A stretch of 22,694 nt of DNA from a virus, in the IMG/VR virus record IMGVR_UViG_3300047462_000721, positions 1-22,694 of that record. The stretch is one strand, 5' to 3'. Made by a program: the position numbers and the translations under genes. The notes below the pieces were generated by a model that saw only the letters and a list, made by a program, of their open reading frames with translations, did no database searches and had not been told where the DNA came from. Shown in pieces: positions 1 to 8,531 of this stretch; position 1 is the first letter of the stretch; the number at the start of each line of letters is the position of its first letter.

Positions 1-2271
1 TCAGGCGATGCTCAGAACGCCGCCATTGTTCCAGATCTGCCCGCTGCCGGCGGCCGGCTTCGTCGTCGGCAGGCCGGTGGCGAACAGCCCGCCGGATGGG
101 GACAGCGTCAGTTGTCCCTTCGGCTGCAGGCTGATGCCGCCGGCATTGGTCGTTATCTGGCACAGGCTCGAAGAGGCCGCATTCTGCAGCACGATCCAGT
201 TCGCGGCCGACGCGGTGTTGACCAGCGTCAGCATGTTGCCGGTATCCCCCGCCGCACCGGCGGCGGTAACGGAAAATGTGCCGCCCTTGGTCTGAATCAC
301 CCCCGCCACCGTCGCGTCGGTGCCGTCGAAACACAAAGCCGGCGCAGTACCGCTGGTCGCCGGCTGGTGCCGCAGATAGTTCGCCGCACCGGCAATGTTG
401 TTGATGCGGAACAGCACCGCGCCGCTGCCACCGGACCAGACATGGTCCTTGGTGTTGCCGATGCCGGCCGGCACCCCCGATTGGGACGGCGTGACAAAGC
501 TCAGATAATTGCTGGATCCCGCCACCGACTGGTCGATGATCGCCGTGGCGAGCGGCACGTTGCCCAGATGCAGCCCATAGGTGGTCAGCGCGACCGTGCC
601 GTTCGCGCCATTGATCTGGATCACCGTCGCCATATCCTCGAAATGGCACCCTTCCAAGATATTGCTGGACGAGTTCGCCGTGCTGGTGAACGAGAAGGCG
701 ATGTCCAGGCTCGGTCCGCCCGATGGCCCGCCCACGAAGTTGCAGCCGGAGACATGAAAGTTGGAGACATTCGTCAGATTGAACAGGACCTGCGCCGCAG
801 CCGGCCCGGTATCGCGTGTGATGTCCAGATTGGCAAAGAAGCCATCCGTCACGCCGGTCAGCTGCACGGTGCCCAGCGCCGTGTTCACTTCGCCGTCGGC
901 GCACCACAGCCCCAGCAGCGTCACCTTGTTGGCGACATAGCCGGACCATGTCGCCGGACTGGTCTGCGTCACCAGATAATCGACGCCGACGACCACCGGA
1001 TTGCTGATATAGACGCCCTCGCAATATCCGGTCTGCAGCACTAGCGTATTGCCGTAATAGGCTTGGATATTTTCCAGTCGGGTATCGATCGATCCGTTCA
1101 CCTCCACCACCGCCGAACTCGTGGCCCCCGCTGCCGAGGGCGGACCGAACCAGGAAATGTTGGACAGTTCGGCACTCCAGCACCCGTTCAGCACAAAGCC
1201 GCGCAGGAAGGTCTGCGGAAACGGCGCCGCGCCGTTCACCGCATTCGGATATCCGAAACATTCGATGTCATTGATGCTGGTGGTCACATAGCCGAAGGCC
1301 GAGCTCGCGGGATAGGTAATGCGCACCGCCGCCGCCGTCTGTCCGGCAGCGCTCTCCGCATACATCGAAAATCCGGACAGGATCACCTTGCTGAACAGGC
1401 TTCCCGTCGCGCAATCGAATCCGATTCCGGTATGCGAAAAATGCACCCGCGTCTGCCCGCGGCCGGCGCCGCGGATCGCGAGCGGCTTGCCGCTGAACGC
1501 CAGCGGACTGAACAGCCAGTAATCCCCGGCCGGCAGATAGATCTCGCCGCCGCTGGCCGGCAGCCGGGAAAACGCCGCGTTGAAGGCGGCCGTGCAGTTG
1601 GCACCCCCTGGCAGCGCGCCGAAATCCAGGATGTTGATGCTGTCCAGCGCGCGTGCGCTCAGCGTGCGCGCCGAACCGCCCGCCGCGGCGGTCACCGTCG
1701 CGCTGCTGACGTCCCCGGCCACCGGCTGCGTGATCTGGCCGCTGCTGTTCAGCCCGACGATCTGCCCGGACGGCAGCCGCGCGTTGATCACCGCGATGCC
1801 GGCCTGCGCCGCCGTCACGCTCTGCGTCAGCGTGGTCAGGGATCCGGTCACGCTCGGATCGGTTTGCGCGGCAATCACGCCGTTCGTCTGAATCGTTACG
1901 TTGCTGCCGGCGCTGAACAGGCCGCGCAGATAGGGCAGGGCGAGCCGCTTGGGCGTGCCTGCGGAATTGATGATGGCCTCGTCGGTGGCGACGAAGCCCG
2001 TCTCCTCCACGAATGATGCATGATCGCCGCCATTCGCCATGATGGCAGCATTCTGCACCGCAATACCGGCACCAACGCTCAACGCCTCCGGCGCGCCGGG
2101 GCCAAGCGACGACCGGCCGAGCACGCAGGGGCTCGGCACGATCAGCGCCTGCTGCGTACCGCTCAGCAGGTCGGCAACGGAGACCGCCTTGGCGATGCCC
2201 CCCTGGCTGATCGGGATTTCGTCCTGCGGACCGGCGGTGGTGGCCGTCGGCAATTCCGGAATGGTTGGCAT
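1..2271 (-). CDS. Tail spike protein with beta-helix (pectate-lyase-like) body
   Basis: A 756-aa protein, last in the late module as seen here, and probably the receptor-binding or polysaccharide-degrading tail spike. The N-terminus (MPTIPELPTATTAGPQDEIP then ISQGG) is the short adaptor segment typical of prophage spikes and fibres. Around residues 213-250 the pattern DFGA..GG...T.AFNAAF..LP..GGEIYLPAGDY marks the start of a pectate-lyase-like parallel beta-helix. The following ~300 residues are rich in Asn, Ser, Thr and Gly, as in such helices. The C-terminus ends in a GSGQIWNNGG-type motif common at phage fibre tips. I chose ATG at 2271; a TTG at 2304 would add 11 Arg-rich residues that do not fit the family. 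The stop is at bases 1-3, so the gene is complete. The enzymatic substrate, if any, cannot be read from sequence. Confidence 0.82.
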   Translation of the reverse strand: MPTIPELPTATTAGPQDEIPISQGGIAKAVSVADLLSGTQQALIVPSPCVLGRSSLGPGAPEALSVGAGIAVQNAAIMANGGDHASFVEETGFVATDEAIINSAGTPKRLALPYLRGLFSAGSNVTIQTNGVIAAQTDPSVTGSLTTLTQSVTAAQAGIAVINARLPSGQIVGLNSSGQITQPVAGDVSSATVTAAAGGSARTLSARALDSINILDFGALPGGANCTAAFNAAFSRLPASGGEIYLPAGDYWLFSPLAFSGKPLAIRGAGRGQTRVHFSHTGIGFDCATGSLFSKVILSGFSMYAESAAGQTAAAVRITYPASSAFGYVTTSINDIECFGYPNAVNGAAPFPQTFLRGFVLNGCWSAELSNISWFGPPSAAGATSSAVVEVNGSIDTRLENIQAYYGNTLVLQTGYCEGVYISNPVVVGVDYLVTQTSPATWSGYVANKVTLLGLWCADGEVNTALGTVQLTGVTDGFFANLDITRDTGPAAAQVLFNLTNVSNFHVSGCNFVGGPSGGPSLDIAFSFTSTANSSSNILEGCHFEDMATVIQINGANGTVALTTYGLHLGNVPLATAIIDQSVAGSSNYLSFVTPSQSGVPAGIGNTKDHVWSGGSGAVLFRINNIAGAANYLRHQPATSGTAPALCFDGTDATVAGVIQTKGGTFSVTAAGAAGDTGNMLTLVNTASAANWIVLQNAASSSLCQITTNAGGISLQPKGQLTLSPSGGLFATGLPTTKPAAGSGQIWNNGGVLSIA

Positions 2272-2304
2272 GCGGTCTCGCTGTCGGTTGCGGTCTCGGG
2301 ACAA

Positions 2305-2784
2305 TCAGGTCATCAGCGGCGCGCCGGCTTGGTCGGTCAGCGGAATGCCGTTCTGGTCGGTGATGTCGTTGGCGGTGGAAACCACCGCGCTCAGGGTTGC
2401 CACCGGCAGGGTGATCGTGCGCGAAAAGATCCGGCCGCTGTTGGTGCCCACCACCACGGTCACGGCATAGGACGTGCCGGAGACGCCCTGGCCCAGCCAC
2501 AGGATCGCCAGATCGCCGTCCGCACTGGAAGATTGCAGCGTCAGGTCGCCCGGATTGTCCGGCGCGATGCTGACATCCAGGGTCGCCACGGCGTCGCCGT
2601 CGTTGCCGGCCAGTGCCCGCGAGAAATCGACGACGTAGTCTAGCACGTCGCCCGGGTCCTTGACTGGCCAGACCAGCGGTGCCGGCACGGTCGGATAGGT
2701 GCCGCGCGGATACGGTCCGAACCCGTCCACAACAACGACGCGGGTGACGCAAGGCTGCCAGGTGAAACTTGCCGGAGTTGCCAT
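2305..2784 (-). CDS. Phage fibre-tail adaptor-like protein
   Basis: A 159-aa protein between the glycine-rich fibre and the spike. It carries the pattern WPVKDPGDVLDYVVDFSRAL (residues ~37-56) followed by a beta-rich segment with SGTSYAVTVVVGTNSGR and TITLPV. I recognise this as the small fibre-tail adaptor type of protein: immunoglobulin-like, thought to attach fibres or spikes to the baseplate. ATG 2784 has a good AAGGA ribosome-binding site a few bases upstream. Longer in-frame starts lie inside the preceding fibre gene and lack support. The stop abuts the spike gene's upstream region, so the two are probably co-translated. The family assignment is from memory of the motif; the attachment role is inference. 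Confidence 0.65.
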   Translation of the reverse strand: MATPASFTWQPCVTRVVVVDGFGPYPRGTYPTVPAPLVWPVKDPGDVLDYVVDFSRALAGNDGDAVATLDVSIAPDNPGDLTLQSSSADGDLAILWLGQGVSGTSYAVTVVVGTNSGRIFSRTITLPVATLSAVVSTANDITDQNGIPLTDQAGAPLMT

Positions 2785-2824
2785 GATGTCCTTCTCGCTG
2801 CGTGTTCGGCGCGGTCGCCCGGCC

Positions 2825-4072
2825 TCACCATTCCACCAGCACCAGCCCCGGCCCGCCCTGGCCGCCCACCCCCACACCGGCAGCGCCCGAGCCGCCGGCG
2901 CCCGGGCCGGCCCCATTGCTGCCGGCAACCGCCGCGTCCGCGGCGCCGGTCACCGGCGCGCCGCCGGCGCTGCCGAAGGCGCTGCCCCCTGCGCCACTCA
3001 ACCAGTTTGTCCCGCTGCCGAAAGCATCCCCTCCTGCGCCGCCGGCCACCGAAAGGCCGCTGCCGGCGCCCGCGGCACCGCCTGCACCGCCGGTTCCGCC
3101 CGCACTGGAGGTACCGTTCGCGCCGGCCGCCCCGCCGTTAGCTACGGCCACGCTGCCAAAGCTGGACATGCCGCCGACCGACCCAGCGCCGGCCCCGCCA
3201 TTGCCGACCGTGACGGTGAAAACCTGGCCGGGCGAGACGCTGTAATAGCCCTCGCAATACCCGCCGCCGGCGCCGCCGCCGCCGGCGCCCCCAAATCCGT
3301 TCCCGCCCGCGCCGCCGCCGCCCCATGCGCGCACGCGCACCACGCTCACCCCCGCCGGCACGGCCCAGTTCCCCTGGGTCGTCGGCTGGAACACCGCCAG
3401 GTTGCTGGTACCCGGCGTCAGTTGCGGCAGCTTGTGGGAAAGAAAAGGCGCGGTAGGCAGCCGCGTGATGTTCGCTGCCGTCACGGCGGTGGCCCCGTAG
3501 GGCACGGTAATCTCGTACAGTCCGAACCAGCCGGCATCGACCGCCGGCAGGTTCGGCGTGCCCGCCGCCACCGCAGGGCCGGCCTTCACCTGAACCTGTA
3601 CCGACTGCAGCCGCTGCGTATTCTGCGGCGTCCCTGAGTTGTCTGGCCCGCTGAATGGCTGCCCGGGATTGGCGGAATTGTAGTAGGGCAGAACCACCGG
3701 CGTCGCGTCCGCTTCCAGAAACGACGCTTCCACAAGATAGCTGATCTGCTGCCCCGCGGCGGAAGGTGCGGCGAGCGCAAAGCTCAGGCTGGCAAGGTTG
3801 ATCCCCATGCGCAGCAACGGATCGGCCGGCAGCGCCGGCAGCGATCCGAACGCGGTACTGTCCACCGAACCGAATTGCGTGATGCTGCCCGGACCGATCG
3901 TGACCGACATGGAAGCCGGCTGCGTCGGTCCGCAAGCCAGCCCGTCCGCCACGGTGCCGGTCCCCAGCGTCGCCTGCGCCAGATACCCGACAGCGACCAG
4001 CGCATTCCGCTGCAACCCCAGAATATCCGTGTCGAGCGGAATGCTCGCGGGATAGACGATCTGTCTGTCCAT
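2825..4072 (-). CDS. Tail fibre / adhesin with glycine-rich C-terminal domain
   Basis: A 415-aa protein. The N-terminal ~235 residues (MDRQIVYPASIPLDTDILGL...) form an attachment domain of the type seen in prophage tail fibres, with alternating strands and a GLYEITVPYG segment. From about residue 255 (VPAGVSVVRVRAWGGGGAGG) the protein turns into a long glycine/alanine-rich domain ending in GQGGPGLVLVEW. This layout matches glycine-rich tip domains in which polyglycine sandwiches display variable loops for receptor binding, as in gp38-type adhesins. ATG 4072 is preceded by AAGGA at suitable distance; an ATG 18 nt upstream is also possible. It is the first gene after the large intergenic gap, so it heads the fibre/adaptor/spike cassette. 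The receptor is unknown. Confidence 0.75.
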   Translation of the reverse strand: MDRQIVYPASIPLDTDILGLQRNALVAVGYLAQATLGTGTVADGLACGPTQPASMSVTIGPGSITQFGSVDSTAFGSLPALPADPLLRMGINLASLSFALAAPSAAGQQISYLVEASFLEADATPVVLPYYNSANPGQPFSGPDNSGTPQNTQRLQSVQVQVKAGPAVAAGTPNLPAVDAGWFGLYEITVPYGATAVTAANITRLPTAPFLSHKLPQLTPGTSNLAVFQPTTQGNWAVPAGVSVVRVRAWGGGGAGGNGFGGAGGGGAGGGYCEGYYSVSPGQVFTVTVGNGGAGAGSVGGMSSFGSVAVANGGAAGANGTSSAGGTGGAGGAAGAGSGLSVAGGAGGDAFGSGTNWLSGAGGSAFGSAGGAPVTGAADAAVAGSNGAGPGAGGSGAAGVGVGGQGGPGLVLVEW

Positions 4073-4186
4073 CGTGTCCTTAGGCTCCATCCAGGAAGTG
4101 TTCGTTCTTGCTCTCGACCCAGGTAGGGAGCGCCTCAGAGGCCCGGGGCCCAAGCAGAAGCCGCGTGTCAGAACCTGAGGCCAAAA

Positions 4187-4310
4187 AAATCAACCACAAA
4201 GGCACGAAGCTCACGAAGCAAACACAAAGAAGCAAACAGGACACGCCACCAGCCGCCCCACACGCTCCTTCGTGAATCCTTCGCGCACTCCGCGCCTTCG
4301 TAGTTGATTT
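4187..4310 (-). repeat. Long imperfect inverted repeat, terminator-like on the minus strand
   Basis: Bases 4187-4218 and 4279-4310 can pair over about 32 positions with several G-T wobbles and one mismatch. The outer eight pairs are perfect (AAATCAAC with GTTGATTT). On the minus strand the 3' arm runs directly into a T-tract (the A-run at 4183-4189), so the transcript would look like a long hairpin plus U-tract. It separates the baseplate genes (ending at 4637) from the fibre cassette (starting at 4072). The CTTCGTG/CTTTGTGG-type arms resemble a dispersed repeat motif common in bacterial genomes. It may act as a terminator, be a mobile-type repeat, or both. The remainder of 4073-4636 holds the repeat pair described next and no convincing gene. 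Confidence 0.55.
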
Positions 4311-4330
4311 ACTCTATTGCAAGACAGCAA

Positions 4331-4413
4331 CCGTAGGATGGGTGAGCGAAGCGTAACCCATCACTCCCGCCGCACCAAACCGTAGGATGGGTAAGCGAAG
4401 CGTCACCCATCAC
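4331..4413. repeat. Pair of REP-like palindromic repeats (copies 1 and 2)
   Basis: Two 34-bp copies at 4331-4364 and 4380-4413. Each starts CCGTAGGATGGGT and ends ACCCATCAC, with the inverted arms GATGGGT/ACCCATC around a 12-base centre containing AGCGAAGCG. The copies differ at two positions (G/A in the left centre, A/C in the right centre). Two further copies lie at 21735-21768 and 21830-21863. They sit in the spacer between gpI-position and fibre genes. A 69-residue open frame crosses this stretch on the minus strand, but it consists largely of repeat and is not credible. Confidence 0.8.
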
Positions 4414-4636
4414 TCACGCAGCACCACCCATTAACCGCGCTGTAGGGCCGAAAAGCAAAGCACCTCCCGCCACCACCACGCGTACCAAGCGAGACGCACG
4501 CAACCACATCCCAGTGATCAGAACCTCTCCGGCATCGCCGCATGCCACCGATTTGATCGACCGCAATGGCACCAGGTGCAGGAGGGATTCCAGAAAGAAA
4601 TGGAGGAGCCAAAAAACTGTATGTCGCGCTTATCTC

Positions 4637-5302
4637 CTACATCAGCCGCACCCAAGCCAGATGCCCCGCCGGAACAACCGCCGTCACCTTCGCAAAAATC
4701 TGCGCATCCGTCACCGGCGTCGCCACCATGGAAAGATCGCCGTAGGCAAGGGCGCCGGCTGTTCCATATCCCGCCAGGTAAGCTATTCCCTCACCCAGCG
4801 GCCGCAGTACGGTGATGAAACTCTGATGCCGAAGCTGCAGATTTCCCCAGCCACCGCCACCGCCGACGACACTGCCACTGGAAGGGGTGGCGTAGCCGAC
4901 ACCGCCCACCGTGTAGCCGCCCGTATCCGCCGGCCGCACCGGCTCGAAGATCACCGGCGCCTGGCCGGTCAACTCCGTCAGCGCCGTGTGCAGGGCGGCA
5001 CGTGTCGCGCGCGGCCGCAGCATTTCCTGCTGGATGCGCAGCAGGAAGGCGGCATCGGTCTCACCGGATCGACGCGGCAGTCCGTCAGCAAAGAAATCGC
5101 TGCTGATCAGATCGAGGAAAGGCCCGGTCGCCGTGGCGATCCGTGCCATCAGCCGCACGGTGCCGATCAACCCGTAGATGAAAGCCCAGGCCGATCCGAA
5201 TCCCGCCAGCACGGCGGAAGCGATCGGCGGCGCATCGGCGAACCATCTTACCGGCAGAACCTGCAGCATGCGCCGCACGAAATCGGCGACGTCACCTTGC
5301 AT
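4637..5302 (-). CDS. Baseplate wedge protein, gpI / Mu gp48 position
   Basis: A 221-aa protein directly after the gpJ-like gene, where P2-type phages have gpI and Mu-type phages have gp48. The N-terminal half is helical (residues ~1-65, including FGSAWAFIYGLIGTVRLMAR). A conserved-looking block follows, FFADGLPRRSGETDAAFLLR (~71-90), and then a glycine-rich patch (~145-160). The C-terminal region reads as beta-rich. ATG 5302 overlaps the J-gene end region (one base between TGA and ATG), indicating translational coupling. I cannot place it firmly in a named family by sequence; the role as the outermost baseplate/fibre-attachment protein is inferred from gene order. Confidence 0.6.
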   Translation of the reverse strand: MQGDVADFVRRMLQVLPVRWFADAPPIASAVLAGFGSAWAFIYGLIGTVRLMARIATATGPFLDLISSDFFADGLPRRSGETDAAFLLRIQQEMLRPRATRAALHTALTELTGQAPVIFEPVRPADTGGYTVGGVGYATPSSGSVVGGGGGWGNLQLRHQSFITVLRPLGEGIAYLAGYGTAGALAYGDLSMVATPVTDAQIFAKVTAVVPAGHLAWVRLM

Positions 5303-5303
5303 C

Positions 5304-6425
5304 TCAGCTGACCGTAACGCTGGCGGCAAGAATCACCGCATTCGCCGCCGCGGTCACGTCTGCCGTCCCACCGTTGATCGACGTCTGCACCACGCTCACC
5401 ACGGAAGGGTCGGTTGCATGCGCGATCGCCTCCAGCTTGGATACGGCCAGCGTGCCGGCGATCGGCAGGCCGGCGATCCAGGCCAGAATATTCGCCTGGA
5501 TTGCCGAGGCAACAGTCTGGGCCGTCTGCGGATTGGAGGTCAGGATCGTCATCTGCACGGCCACGCTGAGGATGGCGGGGCCGCTCACCGCATAGGTCGA
5601 TCCGATCGGCCGCACGCTCTCCACGGCGGCGCTGGCATTCGCGATCAGGGAAGCCGGCGGATAACCGGTGCCGTCATCCACCACCACACAGAAATTGCCT
5701 GGCACGGACTCGCCGGTCAGATCGACATTTTCCAGGATCGTCGTGCGCAGCCCGGGTTGCAGCGTGGCCAGCGCAAACGCGACCGCGCCCGGCGTCGCAA
5801 GTGACCTGCTGTTGATATACAGCGTGAAGCGTGCACGCAGCGCCGCATCCGTTTCCGGATCGGTCCCGCCGCCGAACGCCTGCGCGTTGCTGACCGTATC
5901 AACACCAGTGATCGCCGTACCCAGCAGCCCGATCGTGCCCGCCTGGATATTGCCGGCCACGCCCGGCACCGTCGCCTGCGCGGGCACGGTCACGCTTGCC
6001 ACCGCGGCCGCAAGCAAATACCCCGAGGACGCGTTCCAGGCCGGATTGGTGGCATCGGCCAGCACCGCAAAGCTCTGCGTGCCATCGCTGGTCAGCACCG
6101 TCGTCCCGACCGGAATTGTTGCAGCCACGCCCACAGTGTAGCGCGCGAACGTCACCGAACCGGCGCTCCGTGCACCAGGCAAGCGGGTCAGCGAGAAATC
6201 CGCCATCCAGCTGTCCAGATCGGGTCCCACGCTGGTCGCGGCCCGCGTCATCGACAGCACCTGCAGGATCAGCCACTGCATCCACAAGGCGATGGACGCG
6301 CTTGCCTCCAGCAACGCCCGCAGCACACCGCCGACCGACAGATCGATCAGTTGCGCCGCACTGCCCTGAACACTGGCGGACATGTTCTGAAGCAGCGTCG
6401 AAAAATTCTGCAGCTGCAGCAACAT
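5304..6425 (-). CDS. Baseplate J-like protein
   Basis: A 373-aa protein of the gpJ / Mu gp47 / T4 gp6-related baseplate wedge family. Supporting features are the N-terminal amphipathic helices with GSAAQLIDLSVGGVLRALLE (residues ~21-40), the central segment GGGTDPETDAALRARFTLYI (~189-208), the VPGVAGNIQAGTIG block (~152-165), and VPGNFCVVVDDGTGYPPASL (~244-263). Length is within the family's usual range. ATG 6425 is one base after the stop of the gpW-like gene. It would form the baseplate wedge with the gpW-like and downstream proteins, holding the hub and controlling sheath contraction. Confidence 0.88.
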   Translation of the reverse strand: MLLQLQNFSTLLQNMSASVQGSAAQLIDLSVGGVLRALLEASASIALWMQWLILQVLSMTRAATSVGPDLDSWMADFSLTRLPGARSAGSVTFARYTVGVAATIPVGTTVLTSDGTQSFAVLADATNPAWNASSGYLLAAAVASVTVPAQATVPGVAGNIQAGTIGLLGTAITGVDTVSNAQAFGGGTDPETDAALRARFTLYINSRSLATPGAVAFALATLQPGLRTTILENVDLTGESVPGNFCVVVDDGTGYPPASLIANASAAVESVRPIGSTYAVSGPAILSVAVQMTILTSNPQTAQTVASAIQANILAWIAGLPIAGTLAVSKLEAIAHATDPSVVSVVQTSINGGTADVTAAANAVILAASVTVS

Positions 6426-6426
6426 G

Positions 6427-6795
6427 TCAGGTGCTCACGGAAAAGGAGAGGATCTGTGTCTGGCCGCTCGTGGAATCGACATAGCGGATACTGACGTAAA
6501 CGCTGCCGTCCGTCGTGCCCTGCACATCGATCGCCGGTTCGGGCAGCCGCGCCACGGCGGCTTCCATAAAAATCTGGCTGCGGATTCTTGCCTTGATTGC
6601 GGAGATGTCGGCGGGAACGCCGACATACTGCGCCAATCCCCCGCCATAATCCGGCTGCCAGATATAATCGCCCGGATTGGTCAGCAGCCGGCGCAGAACC
6701 CGCTGCATGCCCAGCGCGCTGGCCGTCGTGGTCGCGATGTCGCCGGTCGCGCTGATATCGAGATCGGTTCCCCACAGCAGATTGGCATCTGGCAT
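6427..6795 (-). CDS. Baseplate wedge protein gpW / gp25-like
   Basis: A 122-aa protein with the gp25/gpW-like lysozyme-related fold signature: LLWGTDLDISATGDIATTTA at the N-terminus, then ALGMQRVLRRLLTNPGDYIW (~28-47) and QPDYGGGLAQYVG (~48-60). The C-terminal SVYVSIRYVDSTSGQTQILS segment is beta-rich. ATG 6795 has GAGG seven bases upstream. A TTG at 6813 overlapping the previous stop would add six residues and looks less likely. In contractile tails this protein links the wedge to the first sheath ring. It lies between the spike and J genes, the usual order. Confidence 0.88.
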   Translation of the reverse strand: MPDANLLWGTDLDISATGDIATTTASALGMQRVLRRLLTNPGDYIWQPDYGGGLAQYVGVPADISAIKARIRSQIFMEAAVARLPEPAIDVQGTTDGSVYVSIRYVDSTSGQTQILSFSVST

Positions 6796-6809
6796 GCGGC
6801 AGCCTCGCT

Positions 6810-7334
6810 TCAATCCATGGGTGAGGGCGGCGTGCTGGACGGCGGGTGCACATGCTCGTTGTAGTGGCCGCGCAAGCCGGAGAGCGGACCGTGCGAATCG
6901 AACACGTCCCCGGTCACATGCAGGCTGCCGGTATGGGTCCAGGTTCCCGCCGAACTCTGGATCGAACCGTCATTGGCGAGCTTCAGGAAGCTCCCGCTCT
7001 TGTGCACGATCCAGAACTCGCCCACCGGCGCCGGCGGCGCGGCCGCGACGTTCGACCATAGCCGCAGCGCCACGATGCCATGTTCGGCATCGCCCTCCTG
7101 CCACAGCACCAGCACCTGGTCGCCCGGGGCGGGCAGGCAGGCAAGTCCCCATCCGGCACCAACCCAGGCGGAGGCAATCGGCAGCCAGCCGGTCAGCACG
7201 CCTTCCGGCTGAACCGTGACGCGTGCGGTGAAGGATGCGGGATCCACCGAGGCAACCACCCCCAGCCGCGGCTGCGCCCACCCCTGATCCAGCTGCGACG
7301 CCTGCGATTTCAGGTGATTCAGAAAATTGTCCAA
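6810..7334 (-). CDS. Baseplate spike / assembly protein V-like (Mu gp45 / P2 gpV)
   Basis: A 174-aa protein. Residues ~20-95 form an OB-fold-like domain (LGVVASVDPASFTARVTVQP, LPAPGDQVLVLWQEGD). Next come a repeat-like beta stretch (SGSFLKLANDGSIQSSAGTW) and HVTGDVFDSHGPLSGLRGHY. The C-terminus carries HVH at residues 161-163, matching the HxH motif that binds an iron ion at the spike tip in P2 gpV and Mu gp45. This is the membrane-piercing spike under the hub. The start is TTG 7334 with AGGG seven bases upstream, overlapping the end of the gpD-like gene by 16 bp, which suggests coupled translation. Confidence 0.85.
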   Translation of the reverse strand: MDNFLNHLKSQASQLDQGWAQPRLGVVASVDPASFTARVTVQPEGVLTGWLPIASAWVGAGWGLACLPAPGDQVLVLWQEGDAEHGIVALRLWSNVAAAPPAPVGEFWIVHKSGSFLKLANDGSIQSSAGTWTHTGSLHVTGDVFDSHGPLSGLRGHYNEHVHPPSSTPPSPMD

Positions 7335-8320
7335 CTCGGCACCCTGGCCTGAACAGATTGCTGGAAACCGTGGCGGAACGACAGACTGCGCTCCACTTCG
7401 GTGATCATGTAGGTGCCGTCGAAATCCGTTCCGGTATTCGCAAGGCTCAGCACACCGCGGGGCAGGGTCGTCAGATCACCCGGCATCTCGATCGCCACCG
7501 ACCGCTGCTGCTGGGACATCTGCGACAGCACACGCTGCGCCAGAGCCTGGGCTGCCTGTTCCGTCAGGTTGGGGCTGACCAGCACGTAGCTCTTCCCGCC
7601 GGCCGGCCCCGCCGACGCGGTCTGGCTGACCGCCATCTGCCCCCGGCAGTCCCAGCTCTTCACCGTCACAGCCAGGCCGTTATTTAGGGGTGGCAGCCGT
7701 TCCAGCGTGATACCGGAACAGTCGTCCGGCGTCAGCACAAGCGGCGTGCCGGCTGGCGAAGCCGGTGCGAAATTCAGCGTTCGTCCCGCCACCCAGACAT
7801 CGAAATTCTCCAGTTCGGCAAGCCGGATCAGCAGATCCCATTGCGTCGTCACCCGCGCATGCTGGTCCATGGAGGTGCGGGCATGGTCGTTGTGGAAATC
7901 CCGTCCCACCAGAGTCGTTGTCGGCGTCACCGCCGCCGCCAGACCCTGCCGGGAAGCCAGCGTCGCAGCAATTTCGCTGGACGTCCGGTTTTCGAAAACC
8001 TCCTGCGTCCGCGCCTCGATGAACAGCGATGTCAGATCCCGTCCTTCGGCCCGCACTTCCCCGCGCGCCAGGTCGAAGGCGACCCGATCCACGGTGCCGG
8101 TGATCATGCTGACCCAGGCACCATCGATCCCGATCTGGATTTCCACCGACAATAGGCCGGCTGCCCAGGCGTCGTAACCCGTCGCCGTCAGCGATGCGGT
8201 CAGCCGGAAACGGTTTGCGGCCAGATAGGAATTGGCACTGATCTCAACGTCAATAACGCCGTCGATGGCCAGACCGTTCAGCAGAACCAGCGGCGCCGGC
8301 GCCCGCGCACTACTGCTCAC
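7319..8320 (-). CDS. Baseplate hub protein, gpD / late-control-D-like
   Basis: A 333-aa protein in the hub (gpD, Mu gp44, T4 gp27-type) position between LysM and spike genes. Characteristic segments are the N-terminal beta-rich region (LVLLNGLAIDGVIDVEISAN), GRDLTSLFIEARTQEVFENR around 92-111, WDLLIRLAELENFDVWVAGR (~158-177) and TYMITEVERSLSFRHGFQQS near the C-terminus. It would form the trimeric cap joining the tube to the spike. I chose GTG 8320 because GGAGGGGG precedes it at good spacing. A start ten codons upstream would bury the ribosome-binding site. It overlaps the LysM gene by 11 bp. Confidence 0.85.
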   Translation of the reverse strand: MSSSARAPAPLVLLNGLAIDGVIDVEISANSYLAANRFRLTASLTATGYDAWAAGLLSVEIQIGIDGAWVSMITGTVDRVAFDLARGEVRAEGRDLTSLFIEARTQEVFENRTSSEIAATLASRQGLAAAVTPTTTLVGRDFHNDHARTSMDQHARVTTQWDLLIRLAELENFDVWVAGRTLNFAPASPAGTPLVLTPDDCSGITLERLPPLNNGLAVTVKSWDCRGQMAVSQTASAGPAGGKSYVLVSPNLTEQAAQALAQRVLSQMSQQQRSVAIEMPGDLTTLPRGVLSLANTGTDFDGTYMITEVERSLSFRHGFQQSVQARVPSWTIF

Positions 8321-8495
8321 CGATTCCCCCTCCCGCCGCCGGATCGACATCCGGCAGATTCAGCGTCACCAGCCCGCTCAGCCACGGATCGGAAATGTTA
8401 TTCAGCGCGGCAATGCGCACCCACTGCGTGGCATCACCCAGATACTGCGCGGCAATCTGAAAAAGAGTGCCGCTGGCAACAGTGATGGTGCGCAT
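8310..8495 (-). CDS. LysM-type tail protein, gpX-like
   Basis: A 61-aa protein with a single LysM-like unit: RTITVASGTLFQIAAQYLGD followed by WVRIAALNNISDPWLSGL and LNLP. This is the usual pattern of gpX-type tail proteins that sit beside gpD in contractile phages and help organise the hub. The ATG at 8495 has GGGAG eleven bases upstream and gives the conserved-looking N-terminus. A GTG at 8531, directly after the preceding stop, would add 12 residues (73 aa) and cannot be excluded. Order and size agree with P2- and Mu-like baseplate operons. Confidence 0.8.
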   Translation of the reverse strand: MRTITVASGTLFQIAAQYLGDATQWVRIAALNNISDPWLSGLVTLNLPDVDPAAGGGIGEQ

Positions 8496-8531
8496 CGCAA
8501 ATGCCGCTCCCGCACGGAAAAACACCTGCAC

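Noticed and set aside
112-2016. Long plus-strand open frames opposite the tail spike gene
   Set aside because: Arg/His/Gly-rich shadow translations of a GC-rich gene; the minus-strand frame has clear spike motifs.
4403-4612. 69-residue minus-strand open frame in the spacer before the fibre cassette
   Set aside because: Its end consists of the REP-like repeat, no ribosome-binding site was seen, and composition is not protein-like.
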